Assembly (NCBI GenBank): GCA_964423645.1
Contig: CAYRFE010000009.1
Span: 1 to 64,000 of the forward strand
Origin: CAYRFE01 sp964423645 [NCBI: uncultured bacterium]
GTDB lineage: Bacteria; Macinerneyibacteriota; Macinerneyibacteria; Macinerneyibacteriales
DNA length: 64,000 nucleotides
Direction: 5' to 3'
The notes beneath the pieces were generated by a model, which had not been told where the DNA came from, did not search any database, and worked only from the letters and a program-made list of their open reading frames with translations. This document shows positions 1 through 9,843 of the stretch, piece after piece (within the stretch, counting starts at the first letter, position 1; the number at the start of each line of letters is the position of its first letter). A program made the translations under genes and the position numbers.

Positions 1-73
1 ATAATAAGACCTGATGTTTCTTGCTTTTTGGGACATTTTCCCTTGCGAGCTACAGCCTTTTTGCAATTTTTTT

Positions 74-2221
74 TTATAAATCTTTTAAAGACAAGGCTAT
101 ACGATCACGTGATATATCAACCTCTATTACTTTGAATTTCTTTCTATCCCCTACCGAGAAAGCCGTGCTCAGATCACTGATAAATCGACTCGAACATTGA
201 GATATGTGGCATAAGCCGCTTATACCTATACCTAAATCAACAAATAATCCGAATTTGGTAATGTTCGTCACGACACCGTCAAGCATCATGCCGACCTGGA
301 CATCTTTAATATCGGAGATTTCATCCGAATACGGTGCAGGAACAAATTCACTTCGCACATCTCTTCCCGGACGTTTGAGTTCTTCAATAATATCATTAAT
401 TGTATATTGGCCTACCTCACCCATGTATTTTGCAGCATCGATCATGGTAAGCAAAGACGTGTCCTGTAACAATACATTGACATTTATTTTCGATTCTTTA
501 CACATTTTCTCAACAACGTTATAACTCTCCGGATGAATAGCCGTATTATCCAATGGATTTTTCCCATTTCGTACACGTAAAAAACCGGCGCATTGTTCAA
601 ATGTTTTCGCGCCTAATCCCTTTATAGATAAAAGTTCATCACGTGCACTGACAGTTCCGCGTTCTTCTCTGAACTTGACAATTTCAGTTGCAATTTTTTC
701 ACTAATACCTGAAACATATGATAAAAGCGGGATTGAGGCCGTATTGACATCAACACCGACCGAGTTAACTGCACTCATAACAACCATATCAAGCCGCCGT
801 TTCAACTCTTTCTGGTCAACATCATGCTGGTATTGTCCTACACCGAGTGACTTTGGATCAATTTTAACAAATTCGGACAGGGGGTCCTGGAGTCTGCGAG
901 CGATACTGATAGCTCCCCTGACGGTGACATCAAGGTGAGGAAATTCAGACACGGCAAACGGTGATGCAGAGTAAATACTTGCACCGCTTTCATTCACAAT
1001 GGACATATATAATTCTCGACCCTCAGCATGTAATCGACTGATAATATCGCGAATAATACCGCCAACTTCTTTTGAACCTTTCCCGTTACCGACCGCAACC
1101 AATGATACTTCATATTCCATGATCAACCGCTCGAGTGTGATTGTTGCATGTGCAATATCTCTCTCTGAAAGCGTACCTACAACGGTATCGGTGATATATT
1201 TCCCCGTTTTATCGACAATAACAACTTTTGATCCTGTACGTAACCCCGGGTCTATGCCCATAATTGTTCTTCCGGCTGCAGGCGATGCCATAATGAGCGA
1301 ATATAAGTTCTTTTCAAAAACATCGATTGCCTCGGCTTCGGCGATTGCTGAATAATGAGCTCGTACTTCGTTTGATAATGAAGGATGTAAATACCCGTTG
1401 TACGCAAGATCGATCGCATCCGCAAGATCTGAAGTAAAAATATGCCGAGTATTTTTGATAATATGTTTTTTCAGTATTGCTGTCACCGCAGTATTATCAA
1501 TAGAAATTGTGACGCTCAGGATATTTTCACGTTCACCCCTATTGGCAGCAAGCAACCTGTGTGATTTGATTATTCGCATCGGTTCGCGATAGTCGTAATA
1601 ATCACGAAAGATACTTTTCTCATCATCACTGCCCTCTTTTCGAATGGTTTCCAGTACCGCATTATGCACATAGTAATCACGTAATTCTTTCCGTGCATCA
1701 ACATGATGATTTATCTCTTCTGCAACTATAAAAAGAGCATGTTGCATTATGGCGTCTGTTTCAACGATACCCTTTTCCTCATTTTTAAATTGGGCAATAA
1801 TATCCTCCCGCTGGCCCTTCATTGTCTCTTGGGCAAGAATCAAAAGAGCAAGCGGTTCAAAACCAAGCTCACGAGCGATCTGCGCTTTCGTGCGACGTTT
1901 TGGTTTATACGGAAGATACAAATCTTCCAATTCATTTTTATCGCGGCAACCCTCTATAACAACTTTCAATTCATCAGTCAACTTACCCTGTTTGTCAATA
2001 ACATCAAGAATATAGGTTTTACGTTCTTCTAATTCGGTAAAAAAATCAAACTGTTCCGAAACGGCCCTCACCTCGGTCTCTGTAAGATTCCCTGTTACTT
2101 CTTTACGATAACGTGAAATAAACGGAATCGTACACCCCTCTTTTAAGAGTTCAACGGTCCCTGAGACTTTATGATGCGGTAATGAAGTCGTTGCGGCAAT
2201 TTCTTTCACGATGTCAAGCAT
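74..2221 (-). CDS. tex: Tex-family S1 RNA-binding transcription accessory protein
   Basis: Tex is a cytoplasmic nucleic-acid-binding protein thought to act with RNA polymerase. The order is Tex N-terminal helical domain (about residues 1-190), YqgF/RNase H-like fold in the middle (GIDPGLRTGSKV), tandem helix-hairpin-helix (LLSIKGLGAKTFEQC) and a C-terminal S1 domain (GVVTNITKFGLFVDLG). The product is 715 residues, slightly shorter than typical Tex. The start at 2221 is chosen because AAGGAGAG lies 9 bases upstream and the protein then begins MLDIVKEIA as in the family. A longer reading to 2284 would run through the promoter at 2253-2281. The gene appears to be monocistronic. Confidence 0.95.
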   Translation of the reverse strand: MLDIVKEIAATTSLPHHKVSGTVELLKEGCTIPFISRYRKEVTGNLTETEVRAVSEQFDFFTELEERKTYILDVIDKQGKLTDELKVVIEGCRDKNELEDLYLPYKPKRRTKAQIARELGFEPLALLILAQETMKGQREDIIAQFKNEEKGIVETDAIMQHALFIVAEEINHHVDARKELRDYYVHNAVLETIRKEGSDDEKSIFRDYYDYREPMRIIKSHRLLAANRGERENILSVTISIDNTAVTAILKKHIIKNTRHIFTSDLADAIDLAYNGYLHPSLSNEVRAHYSAIAEAEAIDVFEKNLYSLIMASPAAGRTIMGIDPGLRTGSKVVIVDKTGKYITDTVVGTLSERDIAHATITLERLIMEYEVSLVAVGNGKGSKEVGGIIRDIISRLHAEGRELYMSIVNESGASIYSASPFAVSEFPHLDVTVRGAISIARRLQDPLSEFVKIDPKSLGVGQYQHDVDQKELKRRLDMVVMSAVNSVGVDVNTASIPLLSYVSGISEKIATEIVKFREERGTVSARDELLSIKGLGAKTFEQCAGFLRVRNGKNPLDNTAIHPESYNVVEKMCKESKINVNVLLQDTSLLTMIDAAKYMGEVGQYTINDIIEELKRPGRDVRSEFVPAPYSDEISDIKDVQVGMMLDGVVTNITKFGLFVDLGIGISGLCHISQCSSRFISDLSTAFSVGDRKKFKVIEVDISRDRIALSLKDL

Positions 2222-2252
2222 TATCAGCCACTCTCCTTTATGATGTGGACTG

Positions 2253-2281
2253 ATTATACTGCAATGATGTTCCGTATTCAA
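2253..2281 (-). promoter_or_regulatory. Sigma70-type promoter of tex
   Basis: On the minus strand TTGAAT (2281-2276) and TATAAT (2258-2253) are separated by 17 bases, about 30 bases upstream of the tex start at 2221. The match is seen directly; activity is inferred. Confidence 0.7.
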
Positions 2282-2365
2282 CATAGAAATGTATGGTACC
2301 CAAATTTTCTACCCTACTCAATTGGACAGTATCGTTTATCAATCATTTTTGATTTGTAACGATGT

Positions 2366-3013
2366 TCAATGTGTAAGAATATAGACTAAAAGATTTAAAG
2401 CAAATTTCATCGCTTCTGCACGATCTTGAGGCGAGTCATTAAAAATTTCTTCATCAACCAAACCATCGACAATATCCGCTTCATGCGTATACCACACAAC
2501 AATTCGTCCCTCATAGGATAACGCAAAAAGTTGAGGCGGCTTCCCGTCGTGTTTATGCACTTTAGGAAAATAGGTCATTTCAAAATAACATCTGAACACC
2601 GGATGATCAAATGAAAGCTCGACAAATGACAATTCAGGGAATACCTTCCCCATTTCTCTGCGAAAGGCCTTGTCAAATCCATAATCATCATTAACATAAA
2701 GCGTGCCTCCGCGAATAAGATATTCTCTCAGATTCTTCGTTTCCGTTGAACTAAAAACGACATTGCCATGTCCAGACATAAACAAAAGCGGATAGCGGTA
2801 CAATGCCGAATCGTAAAGTTCAACGACCGACTCTTTTTCTGCCGCATCCAGACGAAGTACTCGTTTTGCTTCCGATAACCAATTAACAAGTCCGCTGGGA
2901 TCCGTATACCAGTCTCCCCCGCCACTGTATTTGATACGGCCAATGGTAAATTGTGCAGAATAGACCGACATTGTCCATACAAAAAGAAATAGAACGCTCA
3001 CCGTTAATTTCAT
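2366..3013 (-). CDS. DUF4159 exported protein
   Basis: A 215-residue protein with an N-terminal signal peptide (MKLTVSVLFLFVWTMSVYSA) followed by one DUF4159 domain. It contains the family-typical stretches FTIGRIKYSGGGDWYTDP, the central LLFMSGHG and LIRGGTLYVNDD. The function of DUF4159 is unknown; it has a class I glutamine-amidotransferase-like look and usually sits in MoxR/DUF58/BatA-type operons, as here. The start at 3013 makes an ATGA overlap with the preceding gene and has GGAAAGAG upstream; a 20-residue longer reading to 3073 has no signal peptide start. Last gene of the four-gene envelope operon. Confidence 0.85.
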   Translation of the reverse strand: MKLTVSVLFLFVWTMSVYSAQFTIGRIKYSGGGDWYTDPSGLVNWLSEAKRVLRLDAAEKESVVELYDSALYRYPLLFMSGHGNVVFSSTETKNLREYLIRGGTLYVNDDYGFDKAFRREMGKVFPELSFVELSFDHPVFRCYFEMTYFPKVHKHDGKPPQLFALSYEGRIVVWYTHEADIVDGLVDEEIFNDSPQDRAEAMKFALNLLVYILTH

Positions 3014-4572
3014 CGTGAGTGCTCTTTCCACCAAATCAATGACAGAAGCAATAAGATCACAAGCGCGATCCATGGGTGCTGAATGAAATACAATGATTGC
3101 ATGTGAACGTTTGTAATACTTTCCATAATCGCATCGTCCGGTGAGATATAAAAACCGCCGGAATAAGTGGATAGTGTATCAATATTTTGTTCAAAGTATA
3201 CCTTTTCTTTTTTGGAGACCGTCTTTAGGTTGTACTCCTCATTTCCGATACGTAAAGACAACGATTCTGTTTTTCCAATGGGAAATTGATACCTGTACCC
3301 TTCAAAAGTTGTTTCAACGTGTAATTGCTGAGCATTAATTGTCACCTGCATTTTTGAGTTTGATTGTAGTATCAAATCAGAATCCTGATACAGTACCGGT
3401 GTTATCAAGCTCCAACTATCATATTTATGCGATAAATGCTCATGAATATCCATAATACGCCTCATGATTGCATCATAGTGATGAAACGAGTGAATATATA
3501 TCGTATAAAAATCCGGGATTGCGGTGTAAACCGTTTTTCCTGATACAAACAACACAGGATATCCACCTGCACGATTGATTACTTCGTCAGGTACTATATC
3601 GGAAATAACAACCCCTTGGATAGGAATCGGTTCTTGCATCAAATCGAGTATGTGAAGTGTGGTGCGTAGCGTTTTCCCGCCTGAAAGAATCACAATATCA
3701 GGGTGATAGGGGTTTATCTCTTTCCCGATCGTGATCACTCCCGTATGTTTGAGATCAACAAACGGCTGTTTTTCGATGATATCATTATCGTAAAGAAACC
3801 GTTCTCCGATTCTCACCAGTGTATGCACATCGTACATCGGGTGTTCGACAAAATAACGTCGTAAATAGGTAAGTTCCGGAGAAAGCTCACCTGTGACGAG
3901 GATTTGCCGTTTATTATGTTCAACCTGTATATAGCCGGTTATTGTCTGCTGCATAGACAAATATTGGACTGTGATCGAGATGGTATTTAATCCGGTGCGT
4001 ACACACATAATATCTTCATTCAATTCAATTGACGAATGCGGTTCGAGTGTTATTCTTTTTTCGATGAGTTTTTCGTTATCATTACGTACTATAAGCGAAC
4101 AGGTGATGCTCTTTGAAGCCAAAGACGAGAGTAGCAAACTGATTGTCTCTCGTTTATTCTTAACTGTCTTCGAAGGCATTCGGACATCAGTGAGTATCAC
4201 CTCATTCATATGTCCCGAGGTATCTAACCGAACTGGAATAACTGTTTCAGGTCTTTTGCCTATCTCCTGAAAATATCCGTCAGAAACCAGCACATATGTA
4301 TAATCACGTGATAAGCGATCCCAATCAAGTTTACTTTGACTGTCATCAAATGTGATCGCAGAAAGTAGCTCGGTTTTTTCCCCAAACATATATGTTTCCA
4401 AGTTATTCGCATCTATCCATTTTTGCAAGTCGTCACGATTATTAAGCCTCATGCTTTGAGAATTATCAATGAGAATTCTGATCGGTTGCATTGAACGGTA
4501 ATTACAATGTGTAAGGATCGTCATGAGGATGATACTGACTATAATAGCGATTCTCATGTAAAATGTGGTCAT
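3010..4572 (-). CDS. Membrane-anchored VWA-like protein of the BatA/DUF58 operon
   Basis: A 520-residue protein with an N-terminal hydrophobic segment (MRIAIIVSIILMTILTHC), an extracytoplasmic region and one C-terminal membrane helix (WIALVILLLLSLIWWKE). Near the N terminus IRILIDNSQSM resembles the DxSxS metal-site motif of von Willebrand A domains, but most of the protein has no motif I can name. The start at 4572 overlaps the upstream stop by ATGA and has GAGAAGAGG in front. Given the neighbours (DUF58, BatA-like, DUF4159), an envelope chaperone or sensor role similar to Bat proteins is inferred. No VWA domain is proven. Confidence 0.6.
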   Translation of the reverse strand: MTTFYMRIAIIVSIILMTILTHCNYRSMQPIRILIDNSQSMRLNNRDDLQKWIDANNLETYMFGEKTELLSAITFDDSQSKLDWDRLSRDYTYVLVSDGYFQEIGKRPETVIPVRLDTSGHMNEVILTDVRMPSKTVKNKRETISLLLSSLASKSITCSLIVRNDNEKLIEKRITLEPHSSIELNEDIMCVRTGLNTISITVQYLSMQQTITGYIQVEHNKRQILVTGELSPELTYLRRYFVEHPMYDVHTLVRIGERFLYDNDIIEKQPFVDLKHTGVITIGKEINPYHPDIVILSGGKTLRTTLHILDLMQEPIPIQGVVISDIVPDEVINRAGGYPVLFVSGKTVYTAIPDFYTIYIHSFHHYDAIMRRIMDIHEHLSHKYDSWSLITPVLYQDSDLILQSNSKMQVTINAQQLHVETTFEGYRYQFPIGKTESLSLRIGNEEYNLKTVSKKEKVYFEQNIDTLSTYSGGFYISPDDAIMESITNVHMQSLYFIQHPWIALVILLLLSLIWWKEHSR

Positions 4573-6179
4573 CGCACCATACCTCTTCTCTCTTTCCATA
4601 TCAGAAACGTTTCATATGTAAGAAAAAATGCGGTTAACATGAGAAACAATCGATACAATGATGTTTTATGAGACACAAAAATTGAATCATGTGAATTTAT
4701 CAACGGGGTACTGTATTCATCCGGATGAACATTTACTGCATAAACTCGACGATCGTTATGGGTGATAATGTATATCATACCGGGCTCATGCAAATCCTTG
4801 TATAATAAAACGCCATTATTCACCCGGTCATTAATTGATTTGCCGTTGAATAACACTGATGCATCGGGCGGAACAGCAATTTTGTATTCGGTATCAAGAT
4901 AATTCATATGAATTGATTTTTCTAGCATTCGCTCCCTCATGAAGGTATAGAAATACGGCTGCAATATAAAATCTGTTTGAGACGGGATAGGGTCGAATCC
5001 GAAATATATTGTGGCTCCATCCTGCACAATAACAGGTTTATTATGGATATGCGCATGAATCATAGCTCGATCGTGTCGAATGACCACCCCGTTCGTTATA
5101 AAAAATTGTCTGCCATTTGACATAGAAACATTTTCAGAAGTTATTTTTTCAGTAAAACCAACTGTTTTGCCCGGTATATCAATCGGGGCGTTTTGAGCGA
5201 ATAAAAATACTTTTTTCTCACCCGGTAGCGATTGGAACAACCGTATATCATTGCTGTTTTTTGCGATAATAACAACTACATCAGCATCATGCATACTTAC
5301 GCGTTCACTCTCCATAATTCCGAAAAATGACTCCAAAAAATAGTTAGAGGAATTGATAAAATATCTCACCTTTTTTTTATGTACAGAAAGCGCTGTAAAA
5401 TATACATTATCGGCATTATAGGTGTCATCAGAAAGTCGAATTTCAATCGCATAATCGCCGGCTGTGTCAAAAAATAGCGGTATTTCAACAACTTCCTGGT
5501 GAATTATTGTTACGGGACGTTCAACTTTTTTTTCACCGTTTACCCATACGCTGCATATGGTCTCTGTCGAGTCATACGTGCTTTTCAGCATAATTTTTAA
5601 AATCACATTTTCCGATTCTCGGATCGTTTCTTGTGAAAAGTGCGCTGAAACGACCGAATTATTGTTATTTTTACTACCATGAGATAATTTTATCCCTTTA
5701 CCTGTATAGGGAGTCGAGAAATCAGAAATTAAGTAAAATCCATCCTCCGGTAACAATGAATAATCTTGTTTTTGAAATGTTGAGGGAATCGATAATCCGT
5801 TCAATCTTTCAACTGACGAACTAAAAACAAATACATCCGAAAAAACATTTTTTTTGGTCAAATCCGAGACCATTCTTTCGCTCTCAACTGTGAATCGCGA
5901 AGCAGAAAATGACACATCTACGTACGCCGGAAGGCGTTTTGCTCGGTGAGATTGAAATATCGGCTGCATAAATGCCGTCACAAGTGACAGAATAATTAAA
6001 ATTCTAAGTATCAATCGTTTTATTGAACGTTCTTTCAATCGTAGCTTTTTTACTACTTTTTCAATCAACATAATCGAAGGATACCGAATTTGCTTGGAGG
6101 TCACACTTCGTAAAAAATACAAAAGAACCGGCACAATGATAAATACGGATAACAATACCGCGGGTAAATACTCAAACAT
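4569..6179 (-). CDS. BatA-type membrane protein (aerotolerance regulator N-terminal domain)
   Basis: A 536-residue protein. The N terminus has a membrane helix, a short basic segment (VTSKQIRYPSIMLIEKVVKKLRLKER) and a second helix (LILRILIILSLVTAFMQPIF), the arrangement of the BatA N-terminal domain (TIGR02226). A long extracytoplasmic region follows, with a last membrane helix near the C terminus (FLMLTAFFLTYETFLIW). Bat proteins were named for aerotolerance in Bacteroides; their biochemical role is unresolved. The gene lies 3 bases after the DUF58 gene and overlaps the next gene by ATGA, so the four genes form one translationally coupled operon. Confidence 0.8.
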   Translation of the reverse strand: MFEYLPAVLLSVFIIVPVLLYFLRSVTSKQIRYPSIMLIEKVVKKLRLKERSIKRLILRILIILSLVTAFMQPIFQSHRAKRLPAYVDVSFSASRFTVESERMVSDLTKKNVFSDVFVFSSSVERLNGLSIPSTFQKQDYSLLPEDGFYLISDFSTPYTGKGIKLSHGSKNNNNSVVSAHFSQETIRESENVILKIMLKSTYDSTETICSVWVNGEKKVERPVTIIHQEVVEIPLFFDTAGDYAIEIRLSDDTYNADNVYFTALSVHKKKVRYFINSSNYFLESFFGIMESERVSMHDADVVVIIAKNSNDIRLFQSLPGEKKVFLFAQNAPIDIPGKTVGFTEKITSENVSMSNGRQFFITNGVVIRHDRAMIHAHIHNKPVIVQDGATIYFGFDPIPSQTDFILQPYFYTFMRERMLEKSIHMNYLDTEYKIAVPPDASVLFNGKSINDRVNNGVLLYKDLHEPGMIYIITHNDRRVYAVNVHPDEYSTPLINSHDSIFVSHKTSLYRLFLMLTAFFLTYETFLIWKERRGMVR

Positions 6180-6182
6180 GAA

Positions 6183-7043
6183 TCACCGCAACAATGTGCA
6201 GATAACCGCAGGTATATAGTCTGCGGAACATACCTGTATATATCTGATATTCATATATGCGAAGGAGTTTCTAAAAAAAGAAATTCGTTGTTTCATTTCA
6301 TGATTATACATCGCATGAATATCCGAGGCTTTACAGACACATGACGCTCCGGTTTCACTGTCGTTATATTGAGCGACGCCAATTTTTCCAATATCCAGTT
6401 CGTGAGGAGAAAGTATGTGAAGAATAACGACATCGTTATTTCGTGACCGAAGCTCATTCATTGTTTGCAGCAATTCATCGTCCCGGCACCATAAGTCTGA
6501 CAGTAAAAATACAATCGAATTTTTTATATGAACGACATCCGTTGCAAATGCTGCGATATCAAATACACCGTTCTCGTTCATTTTTTCGAAGTATGAGTAC
6601 ACTGATCGCAATGCTTGACGTGCGTGTGATGATGAGCAAATTGTTTGAATTTGCGATTGGACGACTTTCATAGTTAATGCATCGCCTTGTTGAGACGTTA
6701 AAATCGCCAACGCCGCTGCAATATACCGAGAAAAAATACCCTTAGATATAGTCGTTCCAAAATCCATTGATACAGATGCATCGAGGTACACATAAATCGA
6801 AGATGTGATGCGTTCACGATATTTACGTAAAAACAATTTATCGGTTCGGGCAAATAATTTCCAATCGATATATTTGATATCTTCGCCTGAGTAGGTTCGA
6901 TAATCATGAAATTCGTCAGAATAACCGCTTCGACGCGAGGGGTGTATTCCCGTATGTAAGCCTTGTGATATGATTCGACCAAGTATTTCCATAGTATCGA
7001 CACGAAATATATTTTCAACTATGAATGCTGCAGATGAATTCAT
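6183..7043 (-). CDS. DUF58 domain protein
   Basis: A 286-residue protein with the DUF58 signature region: HPSRRSGYSDEFHDYRTYSGEDIKYIDWK, of which the conserved parts are G-x-EF, R-x-Y and DIKYIDWK, followed by the VWA-like start VYLDASVSMDFG. DUF58 proteins are normally encoded next to a MoxR AAA ATPase, their presumed partner. No MoxR gene is present on either side: the next gene upstream is pgi, beyond a strong terminator. First gene of the envelope operon. The start at 7043 is the longest reading; MEILG at 6992 is a possible alternative. Confidence 0.85.
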   Translation of the reverse strand: MNSSAAFIVENIFRVDTMEILGRIISQGLHTGIHPSRRSGYSDEFHDYRTYSGEDIKYIDWKLFARTDKLFLRKYRERITSSIYVYLDASVSMDFGTTISKGIFSRYIAAALAILTSQQGDALTMKVVQSQIQTICSSSHARQALRSVYSYFEKMNENGVFDIAAFATDVVHIKNSIVFLLSDLWCRDDELLQTMNELRSRNNDVVILHILSPHELDIGKIGVAQYNDSETGASCVCKASDIHAMYNHEMKQRISFFRNSFAYMNIRYIQVCSADYIPAVICTLLR

Positions 7044-7120
7044 TCCAGCTCACATCAAATTACATGTTTTTTTGAGAATAATAGCATTGATAGGTATCAC
7101 ATATTGAGATGTCAGTGAAA

Positions 7121-7154
7121 AAAATAAAACGGAGATAAATCTCCGTTTTATTTT
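7121..7154. terminator. Bidirectional terminator between pgi and the DUF58 operon
   Basis: A perfect inverted repeat of 16 bp (7121-7136 and 7139-7154) with only two bases between the arms. Its core is GGAGAT/ATCTCC and its outer parts are AAAA/TTTT, so both strands give a GC stem followed by T residues. It lies about 50 bases after the pgi stop codon and upstream of the DUF58 gene. Confidence 0.8.
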
Positions 7155-7202
7155 AAAATAATCATATACACACACCATATCATCACTCATTACAGAGATC
7201 GC

Positions 7203-8582
7203 TTATTTTTCTTCGATACGATAAACCATAGTATCATGATTCGCAGTATTCATCTCATCTCTTTTATGTTCATATCCTTCTCTACCCATCAAGGCATAGG
7301 TTGCCTTTTTCCCGTCTTCAACACCCGGTTGATCAAAAGGATTGACATCGTATAATGCAGCGGCCATTACTGTTTGAAGCTCAAAACAATATAACAATCC
7401 CCCGATATGATATGCATCCATTTTATCAAGAGTAATTGAATAATTCGGGCGCTGTGCTGAAGCCAATGCATATCGAACACCCTGCAATTCCGATGAAATA
7501 AGATCCATTGCGGTTTTTCCCTTAAAATAATCAATGCTCTTATAGTCAGACAGATTTTTCACATCAAAAGAAATATCTCTTCCAACATCCAATGCGTCAA
7601 GAAACACCACAAGTTTATCAAGCGGTCCTTCCATCAGTAATTGTAATACGGAATGTTGATCGGTAGCTCCGCGAACAATTAAGGGCGTGCTCCCGACAAA
7701 TATGTCCTCTTTATCATTACTGTATTGCTTCCCCAGGCTTTCAGCCCATAATTGTTGATACCATAAACCAACACCGTATAATCCGTCTTTATAACACATC
7801 ATTGAGACAATATTGTGATGCTTTTGAGTATCAAAGAGATACTGGAATAATGAGCTGATCGCAATCGGATTTTCCTCTGCTGGCGTACGCCTCCACATTG
7901 CATCAACGGCTTTCGCTCCATCAAGTAGGCTTTTTATATCTATCCCCAAAAATAATGCAGGCAATAAACCGACAGCGGTCAACACCGAATAACGTCCGCC
8001 AACTCCGGAAGGAATAAGTGCGGTGGGAAGATCATAGCGTAAGGAAATAGAACGAAGATCTCCTTTTTCGGAATCAGTCGTCGCGATTATATGATCTTTC
8101 AAAGCAAGACCCTTTTCCGTCAGGATATCGGTGATTACTGACAACGCAGACATTGTTTCAGCAGTGCTTCCGGACTTAGTGATCACATTAAACACCGTCT
8201 CATGCAAGTCGATCACATCAAGAAGATCGGCAAGCGTTCGCGGTTCCGAATTATCACAAAAAAAGATCCGTTTATCTGATCGGTAATTATGATAATAATG
8301 AGTCAATGCTTTAAATAATGCATATGCACCCAATGCCGAACCACCGATACCGACAACTACAAAATTACGATATTCAGATAATTTTTTTTCAAAATCAACA
8401 ATTGCGGTTATATCCTGATAGGGTAATTCCATAAAATCATACGGAGATCGGCCTCTTCCATTTTCAATTTTAGCATATCCCTTGCGTAATGCTTCACTAT
8501 ACATGCTCAAAATTGCGGGAGAAAAACCATTCTCCCGCCCGATACTTCCTTCAGTAAGATGTGTGAAATCAAAAGTTATCAT
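7203..8582 (-). CDS. pgi: Glucose-6-phosphate isomerase
   Basis: Interconverts glucose 6-phosphate and fructose 6-phosphate in glycolysis and gluconeogenesis. The product has 459 residues, like the short form found in Bacillus and Thermotoga rather than the 549-residue enterobacterial form. Visible landmarks are the sugar-phosphate-binding FVVVGIGGSALGAYAL, the loop NVITKSGSTAETMS and the motif GVGGRYSVLTAVGLLP. It follows the TPR lipoprotein gene by 13 bases, so it is the last gene of that operon and is followed by the strong terminator at 7121-7154. Confidence 0.96.
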   Translation of the reverse strand: MITFDFTHLTEGSIGRENGFSPAILSMYSEALRKGYAKIENGRGRSPYDFMELPYQDITAIVDFEKKLSEYRNFVVVGIGGSALGAYALFKALTHYYHNYRSDKRIFFCDNSEPRTLADLLDVIDLHETVFNVITKSGSTAETMSALSVITDILTEKGLALKDHIIATTDSEKGDLRSISLRYDLPTALIPSGVGGRYSVLTAVGLLPALFLGIDIKSLLDGAKAVDAMWRRTPAEENPIAISSLFQYLFDTQKHHNIVSMMCYKDGLYGVGLWYQQLWAESLGKQYSNDKEDIFVGSTPLIVRGATDQHSVLQLLMEGPLDKLVVFLDALDVGRDISFDVKNLSDYKSIDYFKGKTAMDLISSELQGVRYALASAQRPNYSITLDKMDAYHIGGLLYCFELQTVMAAALYDVNPFDQPGVEDGKKATYALMGREGYEHKRDEMNTANHDTMVYRIEEK

Positions 8583-8595
8583 GCTTTATCCCCGA

Positions 8596-9825
8596 TTAAT
8601 ACTCCCCACGTATCCGAGCTTCACAAATTTCTATACGCGAACGAACATATACATAACTTGGATTATTGACGATATTCAGATATGCATTACGTGCCGCAGG
8701 CCATGCGCCTTGGGAGAAATACACGTCACCCAATACCGAGTAACCCATTGCATTACTCGTCGAGTCAGAATTAATTTTTACTGAAATTTGCGCATTTTCA
8801 AGCGCATCTTTTGCATTCCCGAGTTTTGAATATGCTTCAGCCAATAGTGCGAATCCAAAATAATCATTCGGTTTATTTTGTGTAAAAATTATAAGATATT
8901 TTACACTTTCCTGATAATACTGATTAAATTCTTTTTTCCCTTTAAACATTTCAGCTAAATTTTGATATGATCCGGCAATACCACGCATAAGACCATCTGA
9001 ATCCGCTTTTAAAGATAATCCCTTTTTGTAGTTATCGACAGATTTCGTGTAATATTCAATACGAAGTTTCCGCCAATCCTTATTATCAGAACCGGTCTTC
9101 TCACCGATTACACGATACGCTTGAGCCAAATAGTAGTATGCCTGCCAATCGTCCGAACGCAACTGGACCATACGTTCATACGCTTTGACTTGATTTACAT
9201 AGTCACCTTTCTCACGATAGGTGTCTCCCAACATGAACCAACCGTTCCCATCCTGGAAATTCGGTTGCTTTTTTAATCCGGCTTCAAAAAATGTTATCGC
9301 CTGATCAAATTTTTTATCATCCTTATAAATTTTTGCCAACGCAAATTCAGCAGTTGCATTCGTCGGATCGAGATCCATTGCCTTTTTGTATTGTGCATAG
9401 GCTTCTTCAGGCAGATTGTTTCTCTCAAGAATACCGCCAAACTTCAAATAACCGTCCAATTCATTCGGCCACATGGTCTGGTATTGGGTAAAATACTTTT
9501 TCGCACTGTCAATATTGTTGAGATTACCGTAACAAAGGGCAGCTCCCATCACTGATTTTTTATATACGTCCTTGACCGTATCAGTGTTTTTCTTTTCCGG
9601 TTTCAATGCGTCGATAGCCTTCAGCACTTGTTCATAAGCGTAGACAGCATTCGGATAATCACGATAGTTATGTAACTCGAATGCTTTATTGTAGTCGATA
9701 ATATACTGGGGAGTAGTTTGTGAGTCATCTACGTCACCAAATACATTCTCTTCACTGGGGCCGCAACTCGTTAACAACGTCAATCCAACTCCCACCGCGA
9801 AAAACCAATACATGATTTTTTTCAT
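8596..9825 (-). CDS. TPR-repeat lipoprotein, copy 1
   Basis: A 409-residue protein with a lipoprotein signal peptide (hydrophobic stretch then LLTSC; the Cys would be lipidated). The rest consists of tetratricopeptide repeats, for example YLKFGGILERNNLPEEAYAQ and AEFALAKIYKDDKKFDQAIT. It probably sits in the periplasm or outer membrane as a protein-interaction scaffold. Its first 300 or so residues are nearly identical to the next gene upstream, with which it forms a tandem pair; the C-terminal quarter differs. AAGGAGAGG precedes the ATG. Confidence 0.85.
   Translation of the reverse strand: MKKIMYWFFAVGVGLTLLTSCGPSEENVFGDVDDSQTTPQYIIDYNKAFELHNYRDYPNAVYAYEQVLKAIDALKPEKKNTDTVKDVYKKSVMGAALCYGNLNNIDSAKKYFTQYQTMWPNELDGYLKFGGILERNNLPEEAYAQYKKAMDLDPTNATAEFALAKIYKDDKKFDQAITFFEAGLKKQPNFQDGNGWFMLGDTYREKGDYVNQVKAYERMVQLRSDDWQAYYYLAQAYRVIGEKTGSDNKDWRKLRIEYYTKSVDNYKKGLSLKADSDGLMRGIAGSYQNLAEMFKGKKEFNQYYQESVKYLIIFTQNKPNDYFGFALLAEAYSKLGNAKDALENAQISVKINSDSTSNAMGYSVLGDVYFSQGAWPAARNAYLNIVNNPSYVYVRSRIEICEARIRGEY
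8903..9825. repeat. Tandem gene duplication, copy 1
   Basis: About 923 bp that match 10193-11115 almost base for base with an offset of 1290 bp. The match covers the 5' three quarters of the TPR lipoprotein gene and ends sharply at ACACTTTC, after which the two genes diverge. Confidence 0.9.
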
Positions 9826-9843
9826 AAGTATCCTCTCCTTTAT

